DNA of 64,000 bases. Origin: Piromyces finnis (Eukaryota; Neocallimastigomycota; Neocallimastigomycetes; Neocallimastigales; Neocallimastigaceae). Where the stretch lies: assembly GCA_002104945.1 (NCBI GenBank), contig MCFH01000040.1, positions 84,501 to 148,500 of the forward strand, written 5' to 3'. A model generated the notes under the pieces. It did not search any database. It saw nothing but the letters and a program-made list of their open reading frames with translations, and was not told where the DNA came from. The translations under genes were made by a program, and so were the position numbers. Of this stretch, positions 32,556 to 44,498 are shown piece by piece (positions within the stretch are counted from its first letter, which is position 1; each line of letters opens with the position of its first letter).

Positions 32556-33218
32556 TTAGATAATAATATTATGTTTTGAAGGTTTTTTAATCATAGTATT
32601 ATATTTCTCTACAAGTATCCAATATAAAAATAGGATAGAATACAATAGAAAGATGATAAATCCTGAAAAAAATCTAAAAAAGTAAATATCCAAATTTTGT
32701 TTCCAGTCTTCTCTTGTTGTAGCTTTAATTTTTATTACAATATTATTAACGATATAAAAAATAATGTATAACATAAAAAATGAAGATATATAAACAATAT
32801 TGTATAATTTATTTTTTTGTACAGGATAATTATTATTAAAGTTATGAAAAATGTTCTTTGAAAGTTGAGCGATAACGATAATTAATAATAATGTAAATAT
32901 TATATTGATATAGGAAAAAAGACCATATTTATTTTTATCATATAAATTATTCATAGTGTAACAAATAGATAAAATAAAAGTTGAAATATATATTACTAAA
33001 AGTATTAATTCATATACAAGTCTATGTTTATGTATAGTAAGAGAGGAGGTGTTATTAAAGTCTTTAAATCCATTGATAATTAAAGTTCTTGAATTTGGTG
33101 AATCAATATTTGAAGAATAAGAATCCAGGGTATTTGTTGATTTTTGTGAAGCGTATGGTGGGTATAAAAAATCATTTTTAGCATTTGATATTTTATCGGT
33201 GTATATATTCAAGTTCAT
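32556..33218 (-). CDS. Four-transmembrane protein, function unknown
   Basis: Single open frame of 220 aa starting at an ATG (33218). The N-terminal 65 residues are polar (Ser/Asn/Asp), followed by four strongly hydrophobic segments at about 68-88, 99-119, 138-162 and 179-203, and a short basic tail (EKYNTMIKKPSKHN). The even helix number and lack of a signal peptide suggest both termini are cytoplasmic. I do not recognise the family; tetraspan layouts such as MARVEL are possible but no motif supports one. It is more G/C-rich than its flanks and long for chance in this composition. Confidence 0.6.
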   Translation of the reverse strand: MNLNIYTDKISNAKNDFLYPPYASQKSTNTLDSYSSNIDSPNSRTLIINGFKDFNNTSSLTIHKHRLVYELILLVIYISTFILSICYTMNNLYDKNKYGLFSYINIIFTLLLIIVIAQLSKNIFHNFNNNYPVQKNKLYNIVYISSFFMLYIIFYIVNNIVIKIKATTREDWKQNLDIYFFRFFSGFIIFLLYSILFLYWILVEKYNTMIKKPSKHNIII

Positions 33219-35975
33219 TTTTTTATATTATCTTATTTTATAATTGTGGTTAGTTTAATAAAAGAAGAAAAAGAAATAATAAGTTTCATAATTTGAATTA
33301 TTATTTTATTATTTCTTTTATGATAAATAATAATAATTATTTATCATTCCTATTATATTATTATTCTAATTCTTATTATTTATCTATTTTTTTAAAAATG
33401 AAAAAAAAAAAGTTGACTTTTTATATTTTATATTTTTAATTTAATCTCATTAATTTCTCTCTCTTTTTCCTTTACTATTGTTTTTAGTTGAAAATTTTAA
33501 ATTTATTTATTTTTAATTAATTTTACATGGATGTGTTTTTTTTTATATGAAATTTTAATTAAAAAATTTAAAATAATTAAAGATCTAAACATTAATTATA
33601 TATTAATTTTATTACAACAAATTAAAACAAGCCACAATAAATTAGTTCAAAAAATTTTTATTTAAAAAAATAAAAAGATTCAAATGTAAAAGGAAAAAGG
33701 TGGTGTTATAGCAAAATAAGAAAATAAAGATGTTTTAATATTATGAGGGTTGTAATCAAAAATACTATTTCAATTATTTAAAATATAACATTTACAATAT
33801 AATAAAAAGAATACTATTTTTTTATATAATTGATATATCACCGCTACTAATTTAATAATAAACATAAATATAAACATAATAATACTAATACTAATACTAA
33901 TACTAATAATAGTAATAGTAATAGTAATAGTAATAGTAATAGTAATAGTAATAATAGTAATAGTAATAGTAATAGTAATAGTAATAGTAATAGTAATAGT
34001 AATAGTAATAGTAATAGTAATAGTAATAGTAATAGTAATAGTAATAGTAATAGTAATAGTAATAGTAATAGTAATAGTAATAGTAATAGTAATAGTCAAA
34101 GTAATAGTAATAGTAATAGTAATAGTAATAGTCAAAGTAATAGTAATAGTCAAAGTAATAGTAATAGTAATAGTCAAAGTAATAATAATAATCTTTTTAG
34201 ATTCATCATAAAAATATACAACTTTCACACATTTTTGCCTTTAATATGTAAAACTAGGAAATTTATTTATTTTTATATTAATGCATTCATTAATATAATT
34301 ACTAGAATTTATTTATATTTATATTTATATATTTTTTTATTTATTTATGGAATAAATTTTTGGTTCTTGAATTTTTATTGGGGGTGTAATTGAATTATTC
34401 ACTATTTAAATTAAAATTCATTATAATTATTATTTTTAATTTAAATTAATGGATTTTGTACCAATAATATCAAAGGAAAATTAATTAAAATTAATGAATT
34501 ACTGGTTCAACATAAAAAAATATTAAATTTTAATTAAAATAAGTATATTGTAAATAATACTAATAATATATTAGTATTGATTCATTAATTATATATTTTA
34601 TTTATATTGTATATATTGTAGTTGATTTATAGCGTTAAAAATATATTAACAATAGAAAAGGTGATTGAAATTATTTTAAGGGTTATTGGCATGGCACATA
34701 AAACATCCCCAAATCTTAACCAGAATTCAAAGCACAAAAGAATATTTTTATACAGAGAAACATGGCAGAAGATATGAAAAGATAAAAATTATAAGAATTT
34801 TATAAAAAAATTTTTTTTTAAAAAAGTTATTTTAAAATTTATACCATTGATAAAAACAACAATTCGATTTAAAATTTAGCATTCTTTTAAGTCTTTTTCA
34901 TTGTTATACCTCATTATTATGGGGGAATCATTAATTATTCATAGTGATTAAACTTTTTTCAATGTAAAAGGAATATCTATTTAAAAAAAAAAAAACAATG
35001 CAAATTTAAATTAATAATAAAAATGAAAATAAATTTTTATACTATAAAAAAATATATTAAAAAATAAATATTTATTATTTATTATAAAATAAATAAATAA
35101 ATAATAAATATTCTTTTTTATATATATATCTTGATTTTTTTTTTTTTTAAAAAAACAAACAAAACAAAAAAAAATATTTCATCTTTTTCAATGCGTTATT
35201 AAACAACAACAACTAAATATTTTAAATATCTATATCTATACGTCTATTTCATTAATACATACAATACATACAATACATACAATACTACAATACATAAAAA
35301 TAAAGTACATCAATTATATAGAAATATATTGTTGTATACCATTTCTTTTTATCAATATTGCATTTTGTAAAATAAACAAGTAATTTTATATATATATATA
35401 TATATATATGTTCAATAATAAATAAATGATATTTACATATCATACAATACATTTTTATTTGCAATAAACAATAAAAAACAGTACTGGAATATTATAAAAT
35501 TCAACTAGTAACATTTTTGTATTGTCTAAAAGAATATAGTTTTTTTTATAAATATTCTAAATAAAAAAAAAACTATTTATTAATTTTTTTGAAAAAGAAA
35601 AGAAAAAAAAAACTTTTCCGAGGCATATTGAAATTATAAAATAATTTGAAATAATACTAAAACTATAACTAGATTATAAAAACAATTTACTTCTGGTTCC
35701 AATAATAGCAATAACAACAATAAAAAAAAAAGCATGAAAAGATAAATAAATAACAAAAGCAAACTATAAACTCGAAATAAACAATTTTTAATATATTCAA
35801 AAGTAGTATTTTCATTAAATATATATACAAAAGTATATATATATGTAAAATCAAATCAAATTATTTAAATATACCTAATATTAAATAAATAATTAAATAC
35901 ATATATACAATCACATATACACCCAATTTTTAAAGCTTTCAAAATTACTTTTATAAAAAATAAAATAAAATAAAA
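33219..35975. other. Intergenic between divergent genes, with hexanucleotide repeat
   Basis: 2.8 kb between two divergent membrane-protein genes. It holds the AATAGT array (separate entry) and a more complex patch at about 34660-34770 with no open frame or RNA fold I can name. The short ATACA repeats at 35262-35300 lie in the probable promoter or leader of the gene at 35976. Confidence 0.6.
33877..34193. repeat. (AATAGT)n hexanucleotide array
   Basis: About 300 bp of AATAGT units with interspersed AGTCAA variants near the right end and ACTAAT variants at the left. The minus-strand reading gives Thr-Ile repeats with a start codon, but this is translation of a satellite, not a credible protein. 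Confidence 0.9.
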
Positions 35976-36428
35976 ATGAATAGTGATATTCTACCAACAG
36001 CAGTAGGTTATAGTGTATTTGGTTTATTGTCAATTGTAGCAATTATATATATTGTAAAATTTTCAATAGAAATTGATAGAGAAAACTATAGAAATCAATT
36101 AATGAGTAATAATAATGGAAATTATTCAGGAACACTAAAACCAAATATGAATAATGTTAGGATGTCTCCTTCAGTAGATAATAATTCTTCTTTTTCAAGC
36201 CAACCAGACTATAACCGACAATTACCTTATATATCTTCAAATAATACACTAGGTTCAAATCAATTGGCACCCCATAGATTATCTACATTACCTTCACCAA
36301 AATCACCGAGTTCCATTAGTCAACTCAATAATTATATTCCTTCTAATAATTATCAATCATCTCAAGTTTCTTCTCAAACCTCATATAATAATCGTCAATC
36401 ACGGCAATATTTACTTAAAAATTATTAA
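35976..36428 (+). CDS. Small single-pass membrane protein, function unknown
   Basis: 150 aa, single exon, starting at ATG 35976 after an A-rich leader. Residues 8-30 form one transmembrane helix (VGYSVFGLLSIVAIIYIVKF). The rest is a polar tail rich in Ser, Asn, Pro and Tyr (SPKSPSS, NNYQSSQVSS), probably cytoplasmic and disordered given the basic/acidic residues right after the helix. The layout would suit a membrane anchor with a phosphorylatable tail, but no family is recognised. Confidence 0.6.
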   Translation: MNSDILPTAVGYSVFGLLSIVAIIYIVKFSIEIDRENYRNQLMSNNNGNYSGTLKPNMNNVRMSPSVDNNSSFSSQPDYNRQLPYISSNNTLGSNQLAPHRLSTLPSPKSPSSISQLNNYIPSNNYQSSQVSSQTSYNNRQSRQYLLKNY

Positions 36429-37075
36429 GATTTTTATTCTTAATAATTAAAAATATATTTAGAAGCTTTTAATTTTATTTTATATTCAATATTCAATAAT
36501 TATTAGTTTTTTTTTTTTTAAAAAAAAAAAAAAGTGTAAATTAATAGATATTTTCAATCAGCCTTTTAACGAACCAAAAAAAAAAAAAAGTACTTTAAAA
36601 GGAAAAATAATAATTAATAAAAATAAAAAAAATTAAAAAAAAAAAAAATATGCAAGATGATATAGAAAATATATTTACTCCTTTAACTCTTCATTTTTTG
36701 TGTCTCTTTTTACATATAAATATATAATTATTTTCAATTGTAAAATGTTAAACTATTTTTCATTTAGAATATTTCATACTAAAAATTGTTTAAAAATGTT
36801 CCATTGAACATTGACGATAAAATATGAATACCCACGCTATAATGAAAAGTCTACAGAAAAAAAAAGAAATGTATTTATTGAACATTATTCAATTCTTTTT
36901 ATTTTCTTATTTTTATTTTTGTAATTTTTAGTTTATGGTACAATAGAATTTGTTGTTTGTTTAATTATGAGTGGTATTATTGTTGATACTATATATATAT
37001 ATTTTTTGGTTCATTTTTAAAGCTTCTTTTAAAAAAAGAAATTAAAAGAAAATTAGATTAGTAATAACTAAACTT
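36429..37075. other. Intergenic between convergent genes
   Basis: 647 bp A/T-rich spacer between the small membrane protein (+) and TXNDC9 (-). No feature seen. Confidence 0.6.
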
Positions 37076-38779
37076 TTAATAATCAGAGTCATAATCTGAT
37101 TCAGAGTCATCCTTTTTGGCGAAACCGAAAATTGGTTTTCTTGAAAATGATTCGGTTTCTTTTGATACCCCAATAACGTCTTTATGATTTTGTTAAAAAA
37201 AAAAAAAAGTATTTAGAATAATATTTTTTTATTAATAAAGAGTATCTAAATAATGATGATGATGATGATGATGATGAAATAATAATTATAATATTTAAAA
37301 TATAAAAATATTTTATATTTACTGCTTTTAGATAAACGAGTTTCCAAGAATTTTGTGGTGAAATTATCGGTATTACCAAGTTCTTCAAAACCAATAATTC
37401 TATTAGTATAAAAAATGCATAAAATATATAAAGTATATATACAAAATATTTATAATATAAAAGGATAGGAATTAGAAAAGTTTTAGGGAAGCAACGATAC
37501 TTTTATATAAATAATTTTAAAAGTTGCATACTTTTCTTTAAATTAATTTATTATTTATAAAAAAATAAAAAATAAAAATTACCTATCTACAGCAATACCA
37601 TCAACAAAGGAGAATAAACATGGTAAAACCTTAATTTTCATTTTTACAACCAAGAATGGAGCATTTTCAACATCAATTTTAATAAATTTTGTTTTAAAGT
37701 GCTTTTTAGCAAGTTGCTATCAATAACAATGTATATATATGTGTATATGTATATATGTAAATATAAATGTCTAAATTCCAAATTATGTTTATTTTTGAAA
37801 ATAAAAAAATGAATAAAAGTACTTCTAAATGTCCATCTAAAATTTGACATCTTCTGAAATCCTTATGGAAAAAATGAGCAACAACTCTCTTTTCTTTTGT
37901 TGTGATTTCTAAAGCTTCTTTATCACTTTTAACTTCTTCATAAGTACCGTGTCTATTTAATTTCATTTCATTTAAAGTATCCATTCTATTTTTACATTGT
38001 AAAAATAAATATTATTAAAAAATTTATATAAAGCAATATGATGATATTAATTAATATTTTTTTTCAATAAAATATAATATGAAAATAATTAAAAAATCAT
38101 AAAAGGATTATGACTTTTTAACTATCGATTATATTTTTGATTATTATATGTCTTTTGTGTATTCTCTCTTGAACAATGTTTACATGAATTACTAATATGT
38201 AAAAATGTATGATTCAATTATTAATGAATTATAAATCTTTATATTTTTTTTTAAATAAAAAATTAAAATAAAATAAAAAAGGGAATATTTTAAATTACTG
38301 TTGAAATTTTTTTTCAATATCTATTGATGATTAGGAAAAAAAAAGTACTTTATTATTATTTGTTATTAGACTTTATATAAAAGATTAAACTATTTTGAAT
38401 TCTACTACAATTGATTATTTCTACTTTTTAACATGAACTTTTTTGTTTTCTTTTCATTGATCTTTCTTTCCTTTTCTTTTATTATTATTAACATTATTAT
38501 TATTTGATTTGATTAAAATTTGATAAATTTTTTTTTTTCACATTGATTCAATGACACAATGACACTAATTAATATTGCATTGAAAAGTAAAAAAAAAAAA
38601 AAAAAAAAATAGTTGATTATGAATATAATGTTAAATATTTACTCTTGTTTTAATTCTTTCATACGTTGTTCTCTGAACTTTGCTTCAAATTCATCATCTT
38701 CTTCTTCAAGTTCAGCAAAAATATCATCTTCATCTTTGTATACATCAGTAGTTTCGTAATCCATTTCTGACTTTAACAT
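37076..38779 (-). CDS. TXNDC9: TXNDC9/Plp1 phosducin-like thioredoxin-fold protein
   Basis: Five exons on the minus strand: 38779-38643, 37985-37823, 37716-37583, 37399-37323, 37179-37076; 615 nt, 204 aa, near the family's usual 200-230. Exon 1 is an acidic helix (DEDDIFAELEEEDDEFEA). Then KLNRHGTYEEV, VVAHFFHKDFRRCQILDGHL, HFKTKFIKIDVENAPFL, IKVLPCLFSFVDG and GFEELGNTDNFTTKFLE follow the TXNDC9 order exactly. The tail is acidic with Ser-Asp (ESDYDSDY), as in TXNDC9. The usual thioredoxin CxxC is absent, as expected in this family. These proteins bind the CCT chaperonin and modulate tubulin and actin folding. Exon 5's acceptor is the least certain join. Confidence 0.92.
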
Positions 38780-41700
38780 TTATCTAATAATATATATATA
38801 TTTTTAATTTAAATAATATATTGAATAAAATAAAATGATTATGATATTTATATAATTATTATTATTATTAATTAAAATAATAATAGAAAAAGAGTTTACT
38901 TTTATATTTGATATATAATTATATAGAACTTTTTTTTTTTTTTTTGAATTAAGTTTATATTTAAAAAGAAAAGTGTTTTTTTTTTTTTTTTTTTTTTTTT
39001 TTGATTAAATATAAAAATTTAATTAAAAATACTTGAATAAAAATTTTAATTAAAAATTTCTATTTATTAATTTATTATCAAAAAAAAAAAAAAAAAAAAA
39101 AAAGAATGAATAAAAACTGTGAAAGAGTTTAAAAGTTTATTCTTTTTAAAGGTTTAAAAAAAATAAAAAGAAAAAAGATAAAAATTTTTAAAAGAATATA
39201 CAGAATATATATATAAAAAACGATTTCTTATTCATTCCTTTGCATCATCATCTTTCGAAAATAAAATATAATTTCAACAAATACAACTATTAACCTAATA
39301 TATATTAATAATTTTATTTCTTCTTTTTAAAATAAAGTCAAGGGATTAACACGTTTTTAATTCAATAAATAAAAAAAAAGGTGATATAAACCACAATAAT
39401 AACCACAATAACAATAATAGTAGTAGTAATAGTAATAGTAGTAGTAATAGTAATAGTAATAGTAATAGTAGTAGTGGTGGTGGTGGTGGTAGTAGTAATA
39501 ATAACCTCACCAGCGACATTAACAATTAACAGAAATAATAAAAGTTTTTTGTTATATCAAATTTGAAAACTTTTAAAGTATAGACTATTCAGTATAATAT
39601 TTTTTTAAAAAAAAATAAAGAATATTACTATATTATTACTTTTATATTTTATTTGTTATAAAAGGTATGTAAATAGATTCATAGTATTTATGGAATACTA
39701 CAAACTATACCATTCAATTTTAATCAAAACTTTTTATCAATTATTTTTAAATCATTATCAAGAAATAATTTTTATACTATTTCTTTTTTTTTTTTACATT
39801 GTAATTAATGCTATTAACGATTTCCTTAATTTCATGAATATTGATATTATTATAAATATTCCTATTATTGCCTGAAGAGAATGGATTTAAATTTTTTATT
39901 ATAAAGTCAAAATTTAATAGCTATTGCCTAAATCTTTATATAAAACATTCTTTCTCTTGATTCTATACCCACTACCAAAATTATCTAATTTATATATATT
40001 TAAATAATGAAATATATAAATTTTTTTGTAGTTCTTTTTAATTTTAATTTTAATCATCGTTTCCACCTTTTACTATTCATTATTCTTTCTTTTCTACTTT
40101 TATCTTTTTTTAAAATGTTACATTTACCCTTGATTCTTTTTTCAAAATTTTTAAATTTTCACATTTTTGATAATAAATTTTATTTTATATAAAAATTAAA
40201 GAAAAAGTTTTAATGTTACACAATTCATTTATAAATTTATTAATAATTTTGTTTTAATATAAAGTTAAATTAATATTAAAGTTTAATTAATATAAAATAA
40301 GGTTTTCAACCTTTATTATTTTTTAATAAAACAAGTTTCCTTTTTTATTAATTATAAATTTTTTTGTATTATAGAAAATAAATTAAATATTATAGAATAT
40401 ATTCTAATATATTGATAATATTAACATGAATAATTAAGATAATATAATAATTTAATCAACTTTATTATTATTCTTCTTTTCAAGATATATTAAATTTTAA
40501 ATCTTAATTTCATGTTCACTTTGATTCTGTTGACAATAAAATAATATATTATAATATATTAACAATTTTATTTGAAATAATAATAAATATACTAGTAATA
40601 TATGACAGTTTAACATTTTAATTATAAAATTCATATATTTTTTATGTGATGTAATATAAAACATTATTTAAAACATTTATAATAAAATTTTGTAATCATT
40701 TTTTAAAAAGAAAAAAATCTTTTTAAATTGATTTTAATTTTTATATATATTGTATTACATTAATATATTATAATAATTAAAATTTTTCAAATCATTTTTT
40801 TTGGTGCTTTTTTATGGTGTTTTGATTTTTTGTTTTGGTTTTAGTTTATGGTATTGTTATATTCCTAGATATCTTTTTTAGGAATAAAATTTATATTATA
40901 TTTACTAAATATATGCTTTAACTTTTTTTTTTTTTTTTCCTATTTTTCATCTTTAGAAATTTCAAAATTTTGATTAAAAAAAAAAAGATTGATTATATAT
41001 ATTCTAATTATATATATAATAATAAATAAATATAAAAAGAAACATTGAAAGAAATAAACCTTTTTTTTTTTCATTGTTTTCATTTGTTTTTATTTTGGTC
41101 TTTTATAAATATTTAATACATTAATTATTGTTTAAAATTTATAATTAATTTTTTATTTTTCATTTTAAATTTTATAAGCATTTAATATATATATATTTTT
41201 AATAATTAGTAATATTAATCGTAACAACAATTAATATTCATTGTATATATAAAATAAAAATCAATAATCTATTTAATGTATTAAATTAAGAAGAAACGAT
41301 TACCTCGTTAAAATCCAGAAAATTGAAAAAAAAAAAAAAAAAAGGAAATCATAACAATAAAAACATAGAAAGTTTAACATACTAATTAGTTTCAAATATA
41401 TAACTTAAAAAAATAAAACAGCAATAAAAGTTGAAAAAAAAACAAATAGAATAGATTTATAAATATAAACATATATGTAAGATACCAATAAATTATAAAA
41501 TAATAAACAAATCACTCACATACACACAAATTTCATAGATTGCTAAATTTTAAATAAATAGTAAATCAACTAAAAAAAACAAAAAACAAACAAAAACAAA
41601 CAATAAAATAGCAAAATAAAACCAACGTAACATAAATAAATTTATATTTTTTTTAATAAAAATTAATGTAAGTTATTTTTTTTTTTAAAAAAAAAAAAAA

Positions 41701-41998
41701 CTTTTTATATATACTTTATAAAAATAATTATTGAAAAGATAGTACATATTTTTATTAATAAAAAATGATTCATTATAATATTTATTGAATATTAATAAAC
41801 ATTATATTGATGTTATATATTATCACTAAACTTTATTTTTTTTATACATTTTTTATTATTTATTATTCAAATCATATTCATTTTTTTTTAAACAAAAAAA
41901 AAAAAAAATGAATGAACGATAATAAAAACCAATAACAGAACTACAATTTAAATATATAAATAAGAATTAAAAAAAAATAAAATAAAATTTTATCAAAA
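38780..41998. other. Intergenic between divergent genes
   Basis: 3.2 kb upstream of both TXNDC9 (-) and the Kelch gene (+). Holds a T run of about 30 near 38972-39002, a low-complexity tract at 39390-39510 and long A/T sequence. Two short hydrophobic open frames (39690-39875, 40007-40192) are composition artefacts. Confidence 0.6.
39390..39511 (+). repeat. AAT/AGT/GGT triplet tract
   Basis: Imperfect triplet repeat: CAATAA, then AGT/AAT, ending in GGT repeats. On the + strand it reads as Asn/Ser/Gly up to a stop near 39526. No adjoining exon is found, so it is treated as a microsatellite. Confidence 0.7.
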
Positions 41999-43477
41999 AT
42001 GCTTTCTTCACAATCTCCACATCAAAATATACAAAATTTTTCTAGAAGTAGTACACCATTAAGTACTAGTATTTCAAAAAGTTCACCAGTTTTTTCTGAA
42101 AAAAGACAAGTTCCAGCAAAATCTTTAAGAAGACGTACAGAATCAATAAGTTCACCATCCACTACTAAATCAGGAAATGATTCTCATCGTCATCACGGTC
42201 AAAAAGAAAAGGAAAAGGAAAGAGAAAGAGAAGAATATCGTTCATCTATACAACCTACTTCTCTTATGCATTGGTCAAAAATTAAAACAGTTGGTAGAAA
42301 TAAACCGAGACCAATGAGAGCTCATACAATGACATTAGTCAATGAAAAAATTTTCATTTTTGGTGGTAGTGACAATGAAACTTGCTTTAACGATTTATAT
42401 ATATTTGATTGTGAAACTTACTGGTGGACTTTACACAAAACTAAAGGTTTAGTTCCACCTCCAAGACCATGTCGTGCTCATTCTGCTAATCTTATTGATG
42501 ATTATATTTATTACTTTGGTGGTGGTGATGGTCCAAATTATTTCAATACACTCTATCTTTTAAATACAAAGACTCTTTGCTGGGAAAAACCAGAAGTTAG
42601 AGGACAAATACCAAATCCAAGAAGAGCTCATACTTCATGGGTTTATAATGATTTATTATATATCTTCGCCGGTGGTGACGGTATGTGCGCATTAAATGAT
42701 ATTTATGTCTTATCCAAAGAAGAAGTTCATACACAAGCTAAGGCTAACACCGCTAGTCCAGCAACCAAAATTACCCCATTAGGTGCTAAACCAGGATATG
42801 ATTTAAATAATAGCATAGATAATTCTATTGATAGTAATAGTTTTACGGATAACAAGGATAATTTATATGATGCTAGTATGTCAAAAAATAATATTGGACA
42901 TTCTAATTCTATGTCCTATAGAAATCATTTAATGAAAAACAGTGAAGATGATGGAATTGCTACCAATCCTCGTCTTAGATATGTTTGGACTAAAATTACT
43001 ACTACAGGTAAAGCACCAAGTCCTAGAGGTTATCATACTAGTACTTTAGTTGGTAACAAGGTTATTGTTTATGGTGGTTCAGATGGTCATGAATGTTTCA
43101 GTGAAATTTTCATTTTAGATTTAGAAATGAATCATTGGAGTAGAGTTAATACAGACCGTCCAGTTCCAAGACTTAGTCACACCGCTACTCAAGTTGGAAG
43201 CTATCTTTTTATTATTGGTGGTCATGATGGTAATCATTATTCTCATTCTTTAATTTTATTAAATTTAGTTACCCTTCGTTGGGAAGTACGTAAAATATAT
43301 GGTGAAAGACCAAGTAGTAGAGGTTATCACACAGCAGTATTATTTGATAGTCGTATATTCTTGTTTGGTGGTTATGATGGTCATAAGATTTATAATGATA
43401 TGTACGTTTTAGATTTAAGTTCTTCTGCCTATCTTCCACAGATCACAGAATTTGAAATTGGTGGTATTAGTGAATAA
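41999..43477 (+). CDS. Kelch-repeat protein, six-bladed propeller
   Basis: 492 aa, single exon. Residues 1-90 are polar with a KEKEKEREREE run. Six Kelch motifs follow, marked by the double glycines: FIFGGSDN, YYFGGGDG, YIFAGGDG, VIVYGGSDG, FIIGGHDG and FLFGGYDG, each followed by Y/F.LD...W. This makes a complete beta-propeller, with an insertion of about 100 residues (Asn/Ser/Asp rich, about 235-330) between blades 3 and 4. Kelch propellers are protein-binding platforms. Fungal members include cell-end markers and Ras-pathway adaptors, but no Tea-type coiled coil or F-box is present, so no specific role is assigned. Confidence 0.9.
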   Translation: MLSSQSPHQNIQNFSRSSTPLSTSISKSSPVFSEKRQVPAKSLRRRTESISSPSTTKSGNDSHRHHGQKEKEKEREREEYRSSIQPTSLMHWSKIKTVGRNKPRPMRAHTMTLVNEKIFIFGGSDNETCFNDLYIFDCETYWWTLHKTKGLVPPPRPCRAHSANLIDDYIYYFGGGDGPNYFNTLYLLNTKTLCWEKPEVRGQIPNPRRAHTSWVYNDLLYIFAGGDGMCALNDIYVLSKEEVHTQAKANTASPATKITPLGAKPGYDLNNSIDNSIDSNSFTDNKDNLYDASMSKNNIGHSNSMSYRNHLMKNSEDDGIATNPRLRYVWTKITTTGKAPSPRGYHTSTLVGNKVIVYGGSDGHECFSEIFILDLEMNHWSRVNTDRPVPRLSHTATQVGSYLFIIGGHDGNHYSHSLILLNLVTLRWEVRKIYGERPSSRGYHTAVLFDSRIFLFGGYDGHKIYNDMYVLDLSSSAYLPQITEFEIGGISE

Positions 43478-44273
43478 GATTCCCCACCCTTTTTTCTTTA
43501 AAGAAATAATATAAAAAAAAAAATTACCTATTCCAACATTATAATAGAAGAACACCATTAGTATGTTTTAAAAAAAAAAAAAAAAAAAATCAAAATTACT
43601 ATTTTAATCCAAAAAGAAAAAACATCATTTATATCTAAAAAAAAAAAAAAAAAGTTTAAAAAATTAAACATTATATTAAAAAATATATATATTATATTAT
43701 AAATAGTAGTACACCATAATCATTAAAAAAATTAAAATATACATACATATATTTTTATTTTATTTAGTATTATTATTAATAATTCATTTATTTAATGTAT
43801 TTTTCATTAAAAAAAAAAAAAGGTATATATATATATATAAATATAAATTATATATTACATTATTAAAATAATAAAAATAAGGAATATTATCATTGTTTAT
43901 ATAAGGAAAAAAAAAAAATAATAATAATAATTAAATAAAAAATAATATAAAAAAAAAAAATTATTTATTTTTTTCAAAGCCAAAAATAATAAGAATGGTG
44001 ATGGTGATGATGAATGATGGTTTTTATTAAAAAAAAAAATAAATAAATAAATATATAATTGAAAAAGTATCATCATGGATGACTAGAGTTTTTTTTTTAT
44101 TTTTATTTTTATTTTTTTTTTTTTATTATTATATTATTGCTTTATTATTGTTTTATATTATTAATTTATTAATTATTAATTTTGGATTATTATTTTTTCT
44201 TTCTTTCTTTTATTTAAACTCATTAATACTATAGGGTATAAATAAAAAAGAAAAAGGTTGTCGTTGGTTTTTC

Positions 44274-44305
<32 letters not shown>

Positions 44306-44405
44306 ATATTTGAATACTTTTTTAAATTTGGGAGGAAAAAAAAAAAAAAAAACTGACCAACTATTAAGATATTAAAAATTTTTGTTTATAAAAAAAAAAA
44401 AGTAG

Positions 44406-44447
<42 letters not shown>

Positions 44448-44498
44448 AAAAGAAGAAAAAAGAAAAGGAGAAAAGAAAAGAAAAGGAAAAAAGAAAAA
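43478..44498. other. Intergenic between convergent genes
   Basis: 1 kb spacer with A and T runs, an (AT)n tract of about 30 bp at 44414-44444 and a GA-only strand from about 44445 to 44497 right at the 3' end of the Rho GEF gene. No gene seen. Confidence 0.7.

Noticed and set aside
33770-34228. Thr-Ile repeat protein on the minus strand
   Set aside because: It is direct translation of the AATAGT satellite, with no flanking domain or splice support.
39690-40192. Two short hydrophobic open frames rich in Phe/Ile/Leu
   Set aside because: T-rich DNA yields such readings by chance; no start context, splice partner or second-species pattern supports them.
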